From Hortaea werneckii (Eukaryota > Ascomycota > Dothideomycetes > Mycosphaerellales > Teratosphaeriaceae), in the NCBI GenBank assembly GCA_037044905.1, contig JBAOKB010000154.1, positions 434,001 through 498,000 on the forward strand: 64,000 bases of DNA, given 5' to 3'. The notes beneath the pieces were generated by a model. The model made no database searches and was not told the origin of the DNA. It was given only the letters and a program-made list of their open reading frames with translations. The position numbers and the translations under genes are program-made. Shown piece after piece: positions 30,223 through 41,509 of the stretch. How positions within the stretch are numbered: the first letter of the stretch is position 1; each line of letters begins with the position of its first letter.

Positions 30223-33200
30223 TCACATGTTCTCCCTAGTCCACGTCCAGAGCTTGGCAAAATAGTCTTCGTTGACAGGCTCGACGCCGCGTAAGGCTGT
30301 GATCACGTTCCTTGTGCGTTCCATCGCAAAGGACACTGGGCCTTCGCCACCATCCTTGTCGCTGCAGTAGGCCTGTCGCCAGTGATCTAGCAGTTGCCCA
30401 GATGGGTGATTCGATCCTGCGTCGATGGCTTTTGCTAATTGCTCAACCCATATTGCAGGCGGTATGGCCTCGAACTTTTCCTTCTTGCGCAGCCAAGCGA
30501 GCAGGTCTGCCCACGTAGGCCGATCGTGATCGTTCACGACGTGGTAAACTGCTGGCCCGTTGCCAACATGACGCGCGCTGACGCCTTGGATTAACGCGTC
30601 TGCTGCAATATCGACTGGTAGCCAGTCCAGCTTGTCCTGGAGACTGGGCAAGCTCCCTGTCACCTTCACTGCGCTGAGCATCATGGGCCAAGCCTCTTTG
30701 GTGTTCCAGACACCATGAACAGTATCGCCGGCCAGCTGACCGACTCTGAAGATCGAGACTCGACCGTTGAGCCGCGTATCATTACTCGCGCGCTGGCAGA
30801 TATGCTCCGCCACCCACTTACTTTGAGAATAGCCCAGGTCAGTGGCAGAAGCGGGGTTCTGTATGATCTCTTCCGGCACGACCGGACTCCAGTAGGACAT
30901 TGCGCTGGCTACAGAAGAACAGAATCCGAATAAAGGTGGCTTGGACTGCGGCGAAGCCAGGGCCAGGTTGAGAAGGTTGGTCACGCCTGCTATGTTGTCC
31001 TTCACGAAGCTGCGCAGCTTCATGCGGAAGTTGACGGACCATGCCACATGCATGATAACAGTGGCTTCTCTTGCAAGCTGAGCATATTGCTCCGAGTCCA
31101 GGCCAAGCTGACGATCACCCAGTGTCGCCTGAAGCACAACAATCTTGTCGTCTGTATCTTCACTACTGAGCGGCTGAAGCTTGCGTTGTACCAAGGCCTT
31201 GCTCACTCTCTCATACGCTGCATGTTCGTCCGCGCCACGTACTAAACAGTAGACCTTTTTGACATTATGATTCTTCCGGTATTGGTCCAGGACATGTGCT
31301 CCCAGAGCGCCAGTTGCTCCTGTAAGGACGATTACGTCTTTGTCATCTGACGAAGAAGTGTCTCCGTTAAGATGCGAAGTCCTTTTGGGAGCGTCAAAGT
31401 GGCTATACTCGTTGACCAACGACAACATGTGCTCATGATCACTGGCAGCCGACGACTCCGTCGTCTCTGACTCGCCAGCTCTTCTTCTTTTGATAAATTC
31501 TGCAAGCCTGGCAATATTGCCACAATCTTCAACAACGTTGATGGGCATTTGGGCACTGCCTTTTGGCAATAGTCGCCGCAGCTTTCCACGAATCTGCATA
31601 CCAGCAACGGAATCAACTCCGTATGAGAATAAATCAGTGTCATCTTTCAAAGCTGCCTCTTTCGCAATCACAGACCGAATGATAGAACGGATTGCCTCCG
31701 GAAGGTCCTGATCGGGAACTTCTGACCCACCCTCGTTACTGTCAAGTTGGTCGTAAGTGTTCTCAATGTCTTGAGCAAAGCGCTTCTCAACGGCGCCTCG
31801 GAGTAAAGTGCCTTTGCTGCTTTTCTCGAGAGGCCTGCTTAAGACATCCATTGGCTTCAGCATCGACTTGGAAAGTCTGGCATGATCTTGGCTTTCCAGG
31901 TTGAGCTTTTCGATGGCCGGCCATAGTTGCTCCAACAATTCTCCATCCGACAGCTCTTTCGCTTGTGGACTTCTAAACAGCAGGGCACCGGGGTACGGTC
32001 GGCCGTTTCCGAAGATTAGAACGTCGTCGAGTACAGGAGACGTGCCTATTGATGCCTCAAGCGGAGCTGGATCAAACTTCTTGCCCGTGATCAGCGTCAG
32101 TTGACTGTCAGCACGGGAATGATATCGCCAAGCGTTCTTTATTGATGGATGAGGGGCGAAGAGATCGGAAGTGGCGAAGGAGCCATCTTCCCGATTGCGT
32201 TTGGCCATGTGAGGCCAGCCCGGTAGAATTACGAGTTCTGCAAGACCTTCGTCCGCCTGCGGTTCGAAGCGAAGGAGATTATCGGCGCCAGGTGCGACAC
32301 GAAGGTAATGCCATTCCTTGTCTTTTTCGTAATCTCTATGAGAAGAAATCAAGAACCCGCATTCTGCACTTCCGAAACGAGAGATGAGGTTGATGTCTTT
32401 CTCCACCAGCTTCTGTCCCACTTCCGCAGGGAGAGCCGCACCCCCGACGCCTACGATAGACATTGATTGAAGATAGCTCAGTCCTCGCGGGTCTGCCTCC
32501 ATCATTTGCAGTACATAGGGAACCGAAGAGAAATACTTGACTGCCGCAGCCTGTTGGGTTTTCTCATGATGCTTTGCAGTGTCCAAACATTTCAAAATGT
32601 TGGCTCCTGTGATCGGGACCTTTTTGCCAGGAAACAGCCATATTGGCGCCATGCTCGTCCAGGCTCTGAAAGCGTCTGCCACTCCTCCGTGGAATAGTGG
32701 CGTGGTCGTAAACGTTGCCGCTTGGCTTCCGTCGGAGAGTGATGGCAGAACTCCTATGCCGCCGCGGTGTGTTTGTGGGATCGGTTTCGGCATTCCAGAA
32801 GATGTTCCGGAAGTATGATGTAGATACGCAACGTCGTTCTCGCTGACCTGGACTTCCGGCAATTGGGCGATACTGGCATCTTCTGGGACCAATGTTGCCT
32901 TGTCAGGCTCCGCTGGGAAAGGTAGGCCGACTGCCCTTAGATTCCAGGAGTTCTCCTGTGTAGAATAGCGTGCCGCTTGATGGCTTTGCTCGCGGTAGAT
33001 ATCGTCGTAGAATAGTAGATTGACATCACACGTCTTGCAGAGGCTTGCAATGGCTACTGGCTGACATTGCGGAGCAATCAAAAGCACAGCATGACCCAAC
33101 CGCATCAAGGCGAGCCAGGTGAACAAGAACTCGGGTGTACTTGGGCATAAGAGTCCCACCGTCTGTGGCGAAGACAAGGTGTCCTTCTGGCTGTTGAGCA

Positions 33201-33426
33201 GGGTAGCCGCGACATGATCTCGTCCCGCTCGAATATCACTAAATGTGAACGTCAGACTTCTCCAGTCATCATGGGATGTTGCACCAGGCTGCGGGAAGCC
33301 GACGGCAAGCTGATGAGGGCATTCTTTTGCCAACGCGTCGATCAATGCGTTTGCGTTCTTGTGCGGCTGTTGTATCCCGAGCGCAGCAGCTTGACCAAGA
33401 GTGCAAGTGAAGTAATTGGGTTCCAT
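30223..33426 (-). CDS. NRPS-like adenylating reductase (A-PCP-R)
   Basis: Single exon, 1067 aa from the ATG at 33426. Domains in order: adenylation (about 20-540) with the A3 core HTSGTSSGMPKPIPQTH and a late TGKKFDPAPLE motif; peptidyl carrier (about 575-655) with the phosphopantetheine Ser in YGVDSVAGMQ; and an NAD(P)-binding thioester reductase (about 690-1060) with VLTGATGALGAHVLDQY and the catalytic YSQSK. Such enzymes activate a carboxylic acid, load it on the carrier and release it reductively as an aldehyde or alcohol, as alpha-aminoadipate reductase does. There is no condensation domain. The substrate cannot be predicted here. It lies 19 kb from the mycosporine genes, with unrelated genes between. 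Confidence 0.9.
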   Translation of the reverse strand: MEPNYFTCTLGQAAALGIQQPHKNANALIDALAKECPHQLAVGFPQPGATSHDDWRSLTFTFSDIRAGRDHVAATLLNSQKDTLSSPQTVGLLCPSTPEFLFTWLALMRLGHAVLLIAPQCQPVAIASLCKTCDVNLLFYDDIYREQSHQAARYSTQENSWNLRAVGLPFPAEPDKATLVPEDASIAQLPEVQVSENDVAYLHHTSGTSSGMPKPIPQTHRGGIGVLPSLSDGSQAATFTTTPLFHGGVADAFRAWTSMAPIWLFPGKKVPITGANILKCLDTAKHHEKTQQAAAVKYFSSVPYVLQMMEADPRGLSYLQSMSIVGVGGAALPAEVGQKLVEKDINLISRFGSAECGFLISSHRDYEKDKEWHYLRVAPGADNLLRFEPQADEGLAELVILPGWPHMAKRNREDGSFATSDLFAPHPSIKNAWRYHSRADSQLTLITGKKFDPAPLEASIGTSPVLDDVLIFGNGRPYPGALLFRSPQAKELSDGELLEQLWPAIEKLNLESQDHARLSKSMLKPMDVLSRPLEKSSKGTLLRGAVEKRFAQDIENTYDQLDSNEGGSEVPDQDLPEAIRSIIRSVIAKEAALKDDTDLFSYGVDSVAGMQIRGKLRRLLPKGSAQMPINVVEDCGNIARLAEFIKRRRAGESETTESSAASDHEHMLSLVNEYSHFDAPKRTSHLNGDTSSSDDKDVIVLTGATGALGAHVLDQYRKNHNVKKVYCLVRGADEHAAYERVSKALVQRKLQPLSSEDTDDKIVVLQATLGDRQLGLDSEQYAQLAREATVIMHVAWSVNFRMKLRSFVKDNIAGVTNLLNLALASPQSKPPLFGFCSSVASAMSYWSPVVPEEIIQNPASATDLGYSQSKWVAEHICQRASNDTRLNGRVSIFRVGQLAGDTVHGVWNTKEAWPMMLSAVKVTGSLPSLQDKLDWLPVDIAADALIQGVSARHVGNGPAVYHVVNDHDRPTWADLLAWLRKKEKFEAIPPAIWVEQLAKAIDAGSNHPSGQLLDHWRQAYCSDKDGGEGPVSFAMERTRNVITALRGVEPVNEDYFAKLWTWTRENM

Positions 33427-33746
33427 GGTCACTCAAATTTAGCTCAATTCTTGCCACGACTCGATCTCATGGAGCCGCTCGCAAGGAATGAAGACCAATG
33501 TAATGTACTGTACTTGCCTTTCTAGCCTACACAAAGTCCGGCGCCTGTGCCTACCCGGTGGAGTAGAAGGTGATGCTATGCTCTTTAGCCTGCATCGTGA
33601 AGTCATTGAGTGAATGTCTGGTACCGAAGTTGTTCCGATTCGAGTCAAGCACTTCTAGTCGCGATTAGATCCTGACTCTCCTTTCAATCTTCTGGTACTG
33701 TACAACGAGACTCCAGTGGACCGTTGTTCACTCCCGTCCCGTCAAC
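33427..33746. promoter_or_regulatory. Divergent promoter, NRPS-like reductase / Spp2
   Basis: 320-base spacer between two divergent starts. No motif is assigned with confidence. Confidence 0.45.
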
Positions 33747-35003
33747 ATGCCAGAGAAGATCTCATTGTCGTTGGGAGGTCCCAAGAAGCCAGCTCCTACC
33801 AACGGCGTTAAACGATCACATGCGGCGCTTCGAGAAGACGATGATGAGGGTCACGAGGAAGGAAAGGCGCAAACAGTGTCGCATTTTGACAAGACTGCCG
33901 GTGGCGCCGTAGATGAGAAGCAAAAGCAGGACGACAGGCCTCTGACGATTGCGCCGCAAGCGAACAGGGACTGGCGCGAAGCGAGCCAACGCAAAAGGCA
34001 GCGAAATGGTTTACCTCCAGGGGCGCGCGACAATGGTGCCAGTGAGCAAGCAATCAGGGAGCTGGAAGAGAAGAAGCCGCAGTATGGTTTGAACGTCACG
34101 AAGCGAGAAGATGATGCGGAAGAGCCAATCATCGACGGTCGCGATGCGCAAGCAGAAGCGGAAGCTACTCAGCAACAGGCACCAGAACCAAATGCAGAAG
34201 AGTCAGTGAAGGCCAAAACCGACGATGAACGGGCCATGGATGCTCTACTTGGCAAGGCAACGAATGAGAATCTAGTAGTGCCTGCTGCGAGCGAAGAAGA
34301 AGCCTTTGAGCGAGATTACAACAATGCACCGGAGATGGCGACTATCGATCAGTATGCTGCGATGCCGGTTGACCAGTTCGGCGCTGCTCTACTTCGTGGG
34401 ATGGGCTGGAAAGATGGCGAAGGCATAGGATCAGAGAAAGGCAAGAAAGTTCAAAAGACGAAGGTACCGGAGCGAAGGCCTGCATTACTAGGCATTGGAG
34501 CAAAAGAGGAAGCTGCAGTTGCACAAGAGATGGGGACTTGGGGCAAGGCAGCGAAAAAGGGTGGCGAAGTAAAGATCTACAATCCCGTATTACTGAAAGA
34601 CAAGAACACGGGGGAGATGTTCACGGAAGAGGAGTTGCAAAAGAAGCGGGAGAAAGATGAGAAGGCGAAATACGAGGCTGAATTTGACCGAAAAGAAAAG
34701 GAGCGGGAGCGCAGGAGGCGACGCGATGACAGTGAAGATGATGACCGGGATAGGGAGCGTAGTAGGCGTGAGAAGGACAAAAGGCGGGAGAAGGATCGCA
34801 GAGAGGATAGGGATCGTAGAAGGCGCGAAGACAGCGATGAAGAGTACTACAGGCGAAAAGAGAAGGAGCGGCGACGTCGAGACCGGGATCGTGAGGACGA
34901 CTATGATCGCGAACGCTCGCGAAGACATGATAGCGACCGTAACAGACATAGGGAGAAAGACCGGCGAGATCGCGATCATGACCGTAGGCGGTATGATAGA
35001 TGA
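33747..35003 (+). CDS. spp2: G-patch pre-mRNA splicing factor Spp2 (GPKOW/MOS2-like)
   Basis: Single exon, 418 aa. Starts MPEKISLSLGGPKKPAP, a conserved Spp2 N-terminus. The G-patch is at about 205-250: PVDQFGAALLRGMGWKDGEG. Beyond it the chain is increasingly basic, ending in ~90 residues of RD/RE/RS dipeptides (ERERRRRRDD, RDRERSRRE). Spp2 binds and activates the DEAH helicase Prp2 during spliceosome activation in the nucleus. The charged C-terminal tail is typical of filamentous-fungal and metazoan members, and longer than in yeast. Confidence 0.9.
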   Translation: MPEKISLSLGGPKKPAPTNGVKRSHAALREDDDEGHEEGKAQTVSHFDKTAGGAVDEKQKQDDRPLTIAPQANRDWREASQRKRQRNGLPPGARDNGASEQAIRELEEKKPQYGLNVTKREDDAEEPIIDGRDAQAEAEATQQQAPEPNAEESVKAKTDDERAMDALLGKATNENLVVPAASEEEAFERDYNNAPEMATIDQYAAMPVDQFGAALLRGMGWKDGEGIGSEKGKKVQKTKVPERRPALLGIGAKEEAAVAQEMGTWGKAAKKGGEVKIYNPVLLKDKNTGEMFTEEELQKKREKDEKAKYEAEFDRKEKERERRRRRDDSEDDDRDRERSRREKDKRREKDRREDRDRRRREDSDEEYYRRKEKERRRRDRDREDDYDRERSRRHDSDRNRHREKDRRDRDHDRRRYDR

Positions 35004-35575
35004 TTGCACTACTAGCAATCGATCAATGCAGCTTTGGGACCGCTTCCAGGAGCGCGTTACATACGCGTTTCAACGCGACTTGCTCATTGACTGGACATCT
35101 GCGAATGTCTACTGCATGTCATACACAATTCCCATCGCATGTCCTATCTCAGAAGTATCACCTGTGTTCCAATTACCCGGTTTTCGCCATGCCCGAGCGG
35201 AGTTAGGTTGACGATTCCGGGTCAGGCCTGCGCGTATTGCGATGGCTAACAATTGCAGCTCGGCTACGCAATAGCATCCTGTAGCTATGCGTTCCTGTCG
35301 GCCGTAATAGATAACACGATATACACGGGTCGCCGAATGTTTCCCATCGTGAAGATGTGGCGCGACCCATTTTTCTTTCTCGCGAGCTAGAAAACGTGCA
35401 TGTATAAGCCCCGCATGATCCAGCCTACTAAGAAACGGCCATCTCCAGAGTCTAGAGGGAAGACGCGCGCCTAACATAACGCGTGTGTGCTATTGCATGG
35501 TGCTATTATATTGTCGAGGCAAAGGTAAAACGCAAAGCTTATCCGTGTTAAAGTGTAGCCCTGCTCCACTTGTAA
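35004..35575. other. Intergenic between convergent genes
   Basis: About 570 bases of 3' flanking sequence. No gene-like frame is seen. Confidence 0.55.
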
Positions 35576-36794
35576 TCACCGCCCCAACGCTATATCCCTT
35601 CCTCTATAGAACCCCTCCATCTCTGCCTTTTGCTCTTTCCATATCGCCTTCAACATAGGATCGTGACTAGGATCGCCGTCCCAGTACTTTGCGTGGAAAC
35701 TGCGAGCCCCACCTGCAATAGAAGTTCAGTTAAATGTCCTGATTTTTTTTTTTTTTCCATTTTGCTTTTTCTTATTGATCCACTCTACCCAACCTTTTCG
35801 TCCTTTTCCCGCCTTGCATTTATTGATCCACCAGAAAAGACCGCAAAGCGAGAAAGAAAAACTTACCTCTCCAGTCTTTTTCGGTGGGCCAGTTGACATT
35901 CCACCCGTACCAGAGCGGCTTCCACGGCATGTTCCCGTCCCTTCGGTGGGCGTAGTTCAGCAGGTTCTGCTCCGGGAACCCGGGATCGAATCTTCCGGGG
36001 AGCTTCAACAGGGAGAGGTAGTATTCGAACAGCACTTTGCTTGGCGTGAAGACGAAGAAGCCACAGTTCAAGTAATCGAGGGTTTGGTCGGGCGGGTACG
36101 GATGGTCGTAACCGAAATAGTCCCCGTGCGTGGCGAACATGTACGTTCGTGGCATTGCAGCCTCGTCTTCTTTGATGTGCTCAGGGTTGGCGAGCGTAGC
36201 TTGCATTAAGGTCGATTCATCGTAGAAGACGCCATCGAGGGAGGCGGTGACAAGAGTGTCGGCGTCGATGAAGAGGATCTTGTTGTACTCGGTCAGTTGG
36301 AAAAGGCGCAGCTTGGCCAGTACATCCTTCCAGCGTTCAACAGCTGGGTTGACCCAGTCCGACTCGAGCTTTTTGACCACGACTATTGTTGCTCCGTCTT
36401 TCTTCAAACGATCTCGTTTCCTCTTGGAGACGTCCTCCGTACACATCACGATGAACGGTATGCTGTTATTTGTCCCTGCCGATTGAGAGTGTAATAGTTG
36501 GTATGCGAGCACTCGGGTGCCAAGGTAGTAGCCATCGTCTTGATCATCCGATGCTTCGCTATCCTTGTCGGTCATAGGTGCTCCCGCCATAGTGTTGCCT
36601 CCCAAAAATGTGGCATAGGCCACTTTTGCAGCATTTGCGGGCTTCTGCAGTCTGCCTGGAGGTGCTTTGCTCCCGGATACGATAGGTGGCAACCAAGTGC
36701 CATTGTGCCGGGAGGATTGTACAGTGAAGGTGATTAGGCAGGAGGCAAGGAAAAGAGCTATGCAAAGAGCTACCAGGCGTGGATTTGATGCCAT
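35576..36794 (-). CDS. GT8-type (glycogenin-like) glycosyltransferase, type II membrane protein
   Basis: Two exons, 36794-35867 and 35712-35576, giving 354 aa. MASNPRLVALCIALFLASCLITFTV at the N-terminus carries a signal anchor, so a Golgi type II protein is likely. An in-frame ATG at 36866 would add 24 polar residues; the later one is preferred because it places the anchor at the start. Catalytic landmarks: AYATFLGG, LRLFQLTEYNKILFIDADT with the DxD metal motif, and LDYLNCGFFVF, all as in GT8 enzymes that transfer a sugar from UDP- or GDP-sugar. The 154-nt intron contains a long T run, and the last exon reads GARSFHAKYWDGDP to the stop. Confidence 0.86.
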
Positions 36795-37614
36795 ATTGGA
36801 TGGCGAAGGGTGCGAAGGTAAAAGACGCGAAGATGAGATGGTGAGAAGAGACCAGGTGCATTCCATCTTACCTTAGGCGACGCAAGGCTGTCAAGAGCCA
36901 TTGCGTGCGACGAGCCGACACCTTTTCCCGGGTAGGACATTTGGCTCATCTTTGCACGCTGCTGGATGATGTATGCGATTTTCAGGATGCCTCACGAGTA
37001 CAAGGCTGCTTATGGCGGGTTTGTGTGGCCAGGAAATGGAGGTGGCGATTGAGGGAGCGTACACAAGACATCGCCGACTGTCGCAGCCATCGTGGGCAGG
37101 CGAGTAACGTTGACGGCGATGATCTTCCTTGTTACTGCGTACGCAGCGTAGCAGTTGATGTTCGGGATTTTGACTGTGAGGATGTGAGGATGTGAGGATT
37201 TGAGGATGTTGTGTATGGCGCATTTGCGTGGTGTCGAGTCGGCGCTTTCTTCTCATTCCACGCGGCCTGTTATCCTGTCTCGCCTGTCTGTGACAACTGA
37301 AGCGGCGATCCAAGCCTGACCGCCCTCCCGCCCTCGTCACCGCATCCCGTCAAACGGCCGCAGAGTCTTCACCGTACGCACAGCAGAGTCGTTGGTTCCT
37401 AGCGAAAGAGAGGGTCCATCTGGGACCAACCGGCCGCAGGCGCCTTTAACCTTAGCCACCCCGTTTCACACAGCCAATCAGAGCGGGCCAGGACTGCGAA
37501 CTAGAAGCGCTGGCAGGGCGGCGGTTGGCGGCACGATGCCGATGCCCAACTACCCGAATGCTCAAGACAGCTCTACCTCGCCGAAGACGAGAGGATTATA
37601 GTGACCACTGTAAC
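36795..37614. other. Divergent promoter region with a short tandem repeat
   Basis: About 820 bases between divergent genes, including the 8-bp repeat at 37175-37208. No supported gene. Confidence 0.5.
37175..37208. repeat. Tandem repeat, ~4 copies of TGTGAGGA
   Basis: Four adjacent, slightly degenerate 8-bp units (TGTGAGGA, last one TTTGAGGA) in the promoter region upstream of the large uncharacterised gene. Likely a small minisatellite that can vary in copy number. Confidence 0.75.
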
Positions 37615-40373
37615 ATGCCTAGCCGCGACGACGAGCCCCGGCGGCGGCGCAGAAAGGACAAGGACGACCACGACCACGACCACGACCGCGAATCCACGAC
37701 CAGCTCGCGTGACAAACATCGATCCTCCACATACAAGTCAAGTTCCACAACCAAAGTGCACAAGCCGCGCAGGCCGCCGAGTGCAGAACGCGAGAGAGAT
37801 AGGGACAATCGCTCCACCAGATCGTCGTCTTCCAAACGCAGTACCGGCAAGAAACACCTGGATTCGACATCAGACATGGACCGCAAATCCAAAAGTGGGA
37901 GTCTGAGCGATATCCGGCCAAAGACTTCCTATCCCACATTCAGCAAAGCTCACAGTAGAGAAGCTGTAGGCAGCTTAGATGATCTCGTGGTAAGCCGTAT
38001 ACCCCCGCCGCCACAGATGCCAGCGATTCTGCGGAGAAGAGGAGGAATAGCACGCCTGTTAAGCCATCCGTCAACACACCGCCAAGCCCGCCGCTCACAG
38101 CCGACACCCCGGAGATCAGAAGGTCAGGCAGCGGGAGCAGCATGCGCAAGAGTGCGGACGAGACTCGAGGGAATTCTAGCGAAGGTAGACGTAGTCAGGA
38201 CAGTCCTCGAAGGGCGGCGGGCATGAAAAACGCAAAGTCGGGAGCAAGTCTACGGAAAGAGGCCATCTATACACAGTCAGAGATGTCCAGCATGCCTGGC
38301 GCTTTTCCGGAGGAAGATGGAAGGACCACACCAAGCAGCGGCTATCGTAAAAGCGCATCGACTCGTTCTCGGCCTGCGTCAGAAGTCACACAGATCACCG
38401 AGTCCACCATTGACTCCGATGCAACTTTTACTGGACCAGATCGTAAAGCACGTCAGAACCAGCGAAAGAGCTACAATCAGGACCACTCTCCTCCTTCAGT
38501 TACCGATTCCCAACCAAAGACTCCGACCCAAGAATATGACATACCACCCCCGGCTCACACCAAAACACCGGTCTTCGATGTCGGCGCACGATTCTCTCAA
38601 CCGAGCAAAACCCCTGTGTTCGACGTTGGCGGACCATCTCTCGACTCTCCGCAATCATTTGGCATGACGCCCATGGCTGGTCCTCCGCCTCCACCACCTC
38701 CACCAATGGCATCCGGCAAGGAGCCACCACGAGTGGACTATCTGCTAAAGCACGGCGGTCTCCCGACACAAGTTCCAAAGCGTCTAGTGCACCTTGGACC
38801 GTCTATACAGCAGTACAACATGTATTCATCTCCGGCCATGATGCAACAGCCACCTCTTGAAGAGTATTCGAAGGTCTTCTCCTCACTGCACAAACGCTTA
38901 GACGATTACTTGCAGGTTCTGCGAACAAATGGCTCGTTGGCGGTGGCGACTGGGTATAAGTCGGTCGCAAGGCGCTTACTTGACAAGCTGTCTCAAGTGT
39001 TTGCACGTGACATCTCATCCCAGAGGTGCGACTGTGTGATTTGTAAGACCACGCCCCAACCTTCCCTGTCTGATGAAGAAGACAGCGGCATAAGCTGGGG
39101 CGAAATTCTGGAGTTCGTATCTGGTCGTCGGGAACTCCCTCAATGGCCTCCGTTCTCTATTGGCCCAGAAGACAGTGGACTAGGCATTACCGGTGCAACC
39201 CAAGCACCCATGCAGAAACTAGACATTGACGTGCCTGACGAATACCGCGACCACTACATACGGCAGAATCAGAAGACGAAACGCGCTGTGCAAAGCTGGT
39301 TATCCCAGCAACCCGAATTTGCGGCAGCGCCCCCTGAAGAAGCCGACGAAGATACATTGATGTTTGCTATGATGACCAAGCTGGATCTCCAGCAACGAAA
39401 TTTCTTTCTAGCACTTATGCATGGGCAGAGCTCTGTTTCTGAAGCAAGGACACCCACTCCAGCTGAACGACCGACGACTTCCTCGAACGCGCTGAAGAGA
39501 ACGCGCAGAGCTCTTCAAAGACTCTATCGACTCGACAAGTCGCCTAGAGACTGCGAGTGTGCAATGTATATGCTGAACAACCACCAGCTTCACGGTATGC
39601 TTGCTACTTTGGCCGAAGTAAACGAACAAGAATGGGACATTTTGGTTTCAGGACGCTTCGATGGCTTCCTGTGGTCAGGTGCAGAGGCGCCCTTTCCCGC
39701 CTCAGCCTCACAGTGGGCATCACCAGCTGGCTCTCGCGTTCCTTCCCGTGGTGTTAATGCGACACCATTCTCCCAAAGGAGCAACACCCCATTCAGCGGC
39801 ATGTCTGGCTTCCCTGCTTCGCGAGGTCCAACACCTTTGCGGAACATGATGTCCCCAGACAATGCCGCCACGGCCTCTATGTTACCCTCTCGCGGTCCAA
39901 CGCCCAGTCTTGGTGGTTCTGGTGGAGCGCCTCCGCCGGTGCAGCTGGATGAAGAGACGGAAATTGCTGTGCTTGCCGAAGTAGAGCGGAACCTCTTCAA
40001 CGACATGGAACGCTTCGAGGACGCGTTCGAAATTCTCCACTCCCGAGCGGAACTCGTCCGACAGATGCTGCGCGAGCGTAGTACCGGTCTAGCAATGCAG
40101 GCACAGATGCGTCAGGGCTCCGATGACCCCTTCGTGCGTTTGGACACTCCAGCTTCGGGCATAACGAACTTCGAGGAGGGCGATGATGACGGACTCTCGG
40201 ACCTTGCATCTTTAGCGCCTGACGACAGCGCGAGTCAGATCGGCGTCAGACGGCACCGACATAAGGAGCGGAGAGAGCGCAGAACACCAGCTCCTGTACA
40301 GGAAGAGGACGAAAGCCAGTTCGAAGAGGAAAATAGGAAGCCGCGCGGTAGCGGCCGCCGAAGCAAATATTGA
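37615..40373 (+). CDS. Large uncharacterised fungal protein with charged N-terminus
   Basis: The N-terminal exon starts at 37615 with MPSRDDEPRRRRRKDKDDHD and is rich in Arg/Asp/Ser. The frame ends after 37989 (GSLDDLV) at a GTAAGC donor. The rest continues in another frame to the TGA at 40373. Phase-compatible acceptors end at 38036 (GCGGAG) and 38063 (TTAAG). A single missing base is also possible. Roughly 890-905 aa. The C-terminal half looks folded, with VDYLLKHGGLPTQVPK, YSKVFSSLHKRLDDYLQVL, Cys pairs in RCDCVICK and DCECAMY, and LNNHQLHGMLATLAEVNEQEW. I do not recognise an assigned domain and give no function. The disordered ends suggest a nuclear or scaffold protein, as inference. Confidence 0.75.
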
Positions 40374-41509
40374 GATGATCATGATGCGTGAAACGAATAT
40401 GAATAGGCATTTTACCCTTTTATGACATGATTAGACGGTGGTATGAAACTATGACTTGGTATAGTCTTTTCCTCATGAAAAATGAAAAGGCGTTTTGGTT
40501 TTTTATCCTGGGATGATGAAGCATAGCGAGTGTGTCTCTGTGCGCTTCACTTAGCTGAGCGCTTTCCTTCTAGCATGGGCCTTGCTGTCTCTCTCTGAAC
40601 AGGCATTTGGGGCCTGGTATATAGCTTTCATCGAAATGCGACTCCCGCCACGGCACGAGAGACGACAAGCTATATTCTTCTTCCCTTTTCATTGTTCCCT
40701 ATCGCATTTCCACACCTACCCACCCATTTAAGAGACACAACATCCGTTCACGACCAAAAAGCAAAAGAAGATAAAACAAAAAGCAAAAGAAACTATCGAC
40801 CCTTAGATGAAGATATGTCCTCAGGACTCTAGTCCGCTGCCTCCAGAACCTCCCAAGACAGCAGGTCTGAAATAGCCTGAGGCTGGCCGATTCCCCCAGG
40901 AAGAAAAAGCAAAGCGAAACGACAAACTTCCCCGTCTCGGGTGACACAGAACCACCAGAAGGGGCTCCGAAACCACCGAGCGGGTCCATTCCATATTTCA
41001 GTCTGAATTTCTTGTGAGGGGGAGGGCCAATTGATCTTGCGCTTTGACTTGTGACCTCACTGCAGTGGTAGACTTTTCCTCCTCGCGCGGTTTGAAGACG
41101 CAAGGAGGGAAAGGGGGGCTGTAGTGGGCGGGATCTTTATGTCATCTGTTCTGGCAGCGCTGCAAAAAAGTTCTCGTGTATGTGTCAGGAGAAAGGAGAG
41201 GTGGGGGATGGGAGAAGAGAGTTGACTTGAGGAAAGAGGGAAGGAGCGTGGGGCGGGGTTCCACGGAAGGAACGGGGAAAGTGCGAGTGAGATCTCACGT
41301 GCCTCTGGCGAAGGGTCTGCTCAAACAACCTGAACCGCCAAAGTCAGACCTCTTGGCCCTCCATGGCTGGCGAGAGATGTCGAAACATGCTGCTGGACGA
41401 GTCCAGCCTTTAGCAGTACAGAGAAGCGCTGCATGGGGCAGGCGCATACTACACAAGAATCAACTTCTTTTTTTTTTTTCCCTTCTTTTGTTCTTTCTCG
41501 TTTGGACAA
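40374..41509. other. Intergenic between convergent genes
   Basis: About 1.1 kb of 3' flanking sequence with a T run at 41468-41479 just beyond the taxilin stop. The few open frames show no protein-like character. Confidence 0.55.

Noticed and set aside
35743..35758. T run within the glycosyltransferase intron as a terminator
   Set aside because: It lies inside a spliced intron of the minus-strand gene and has no associated hairpin.
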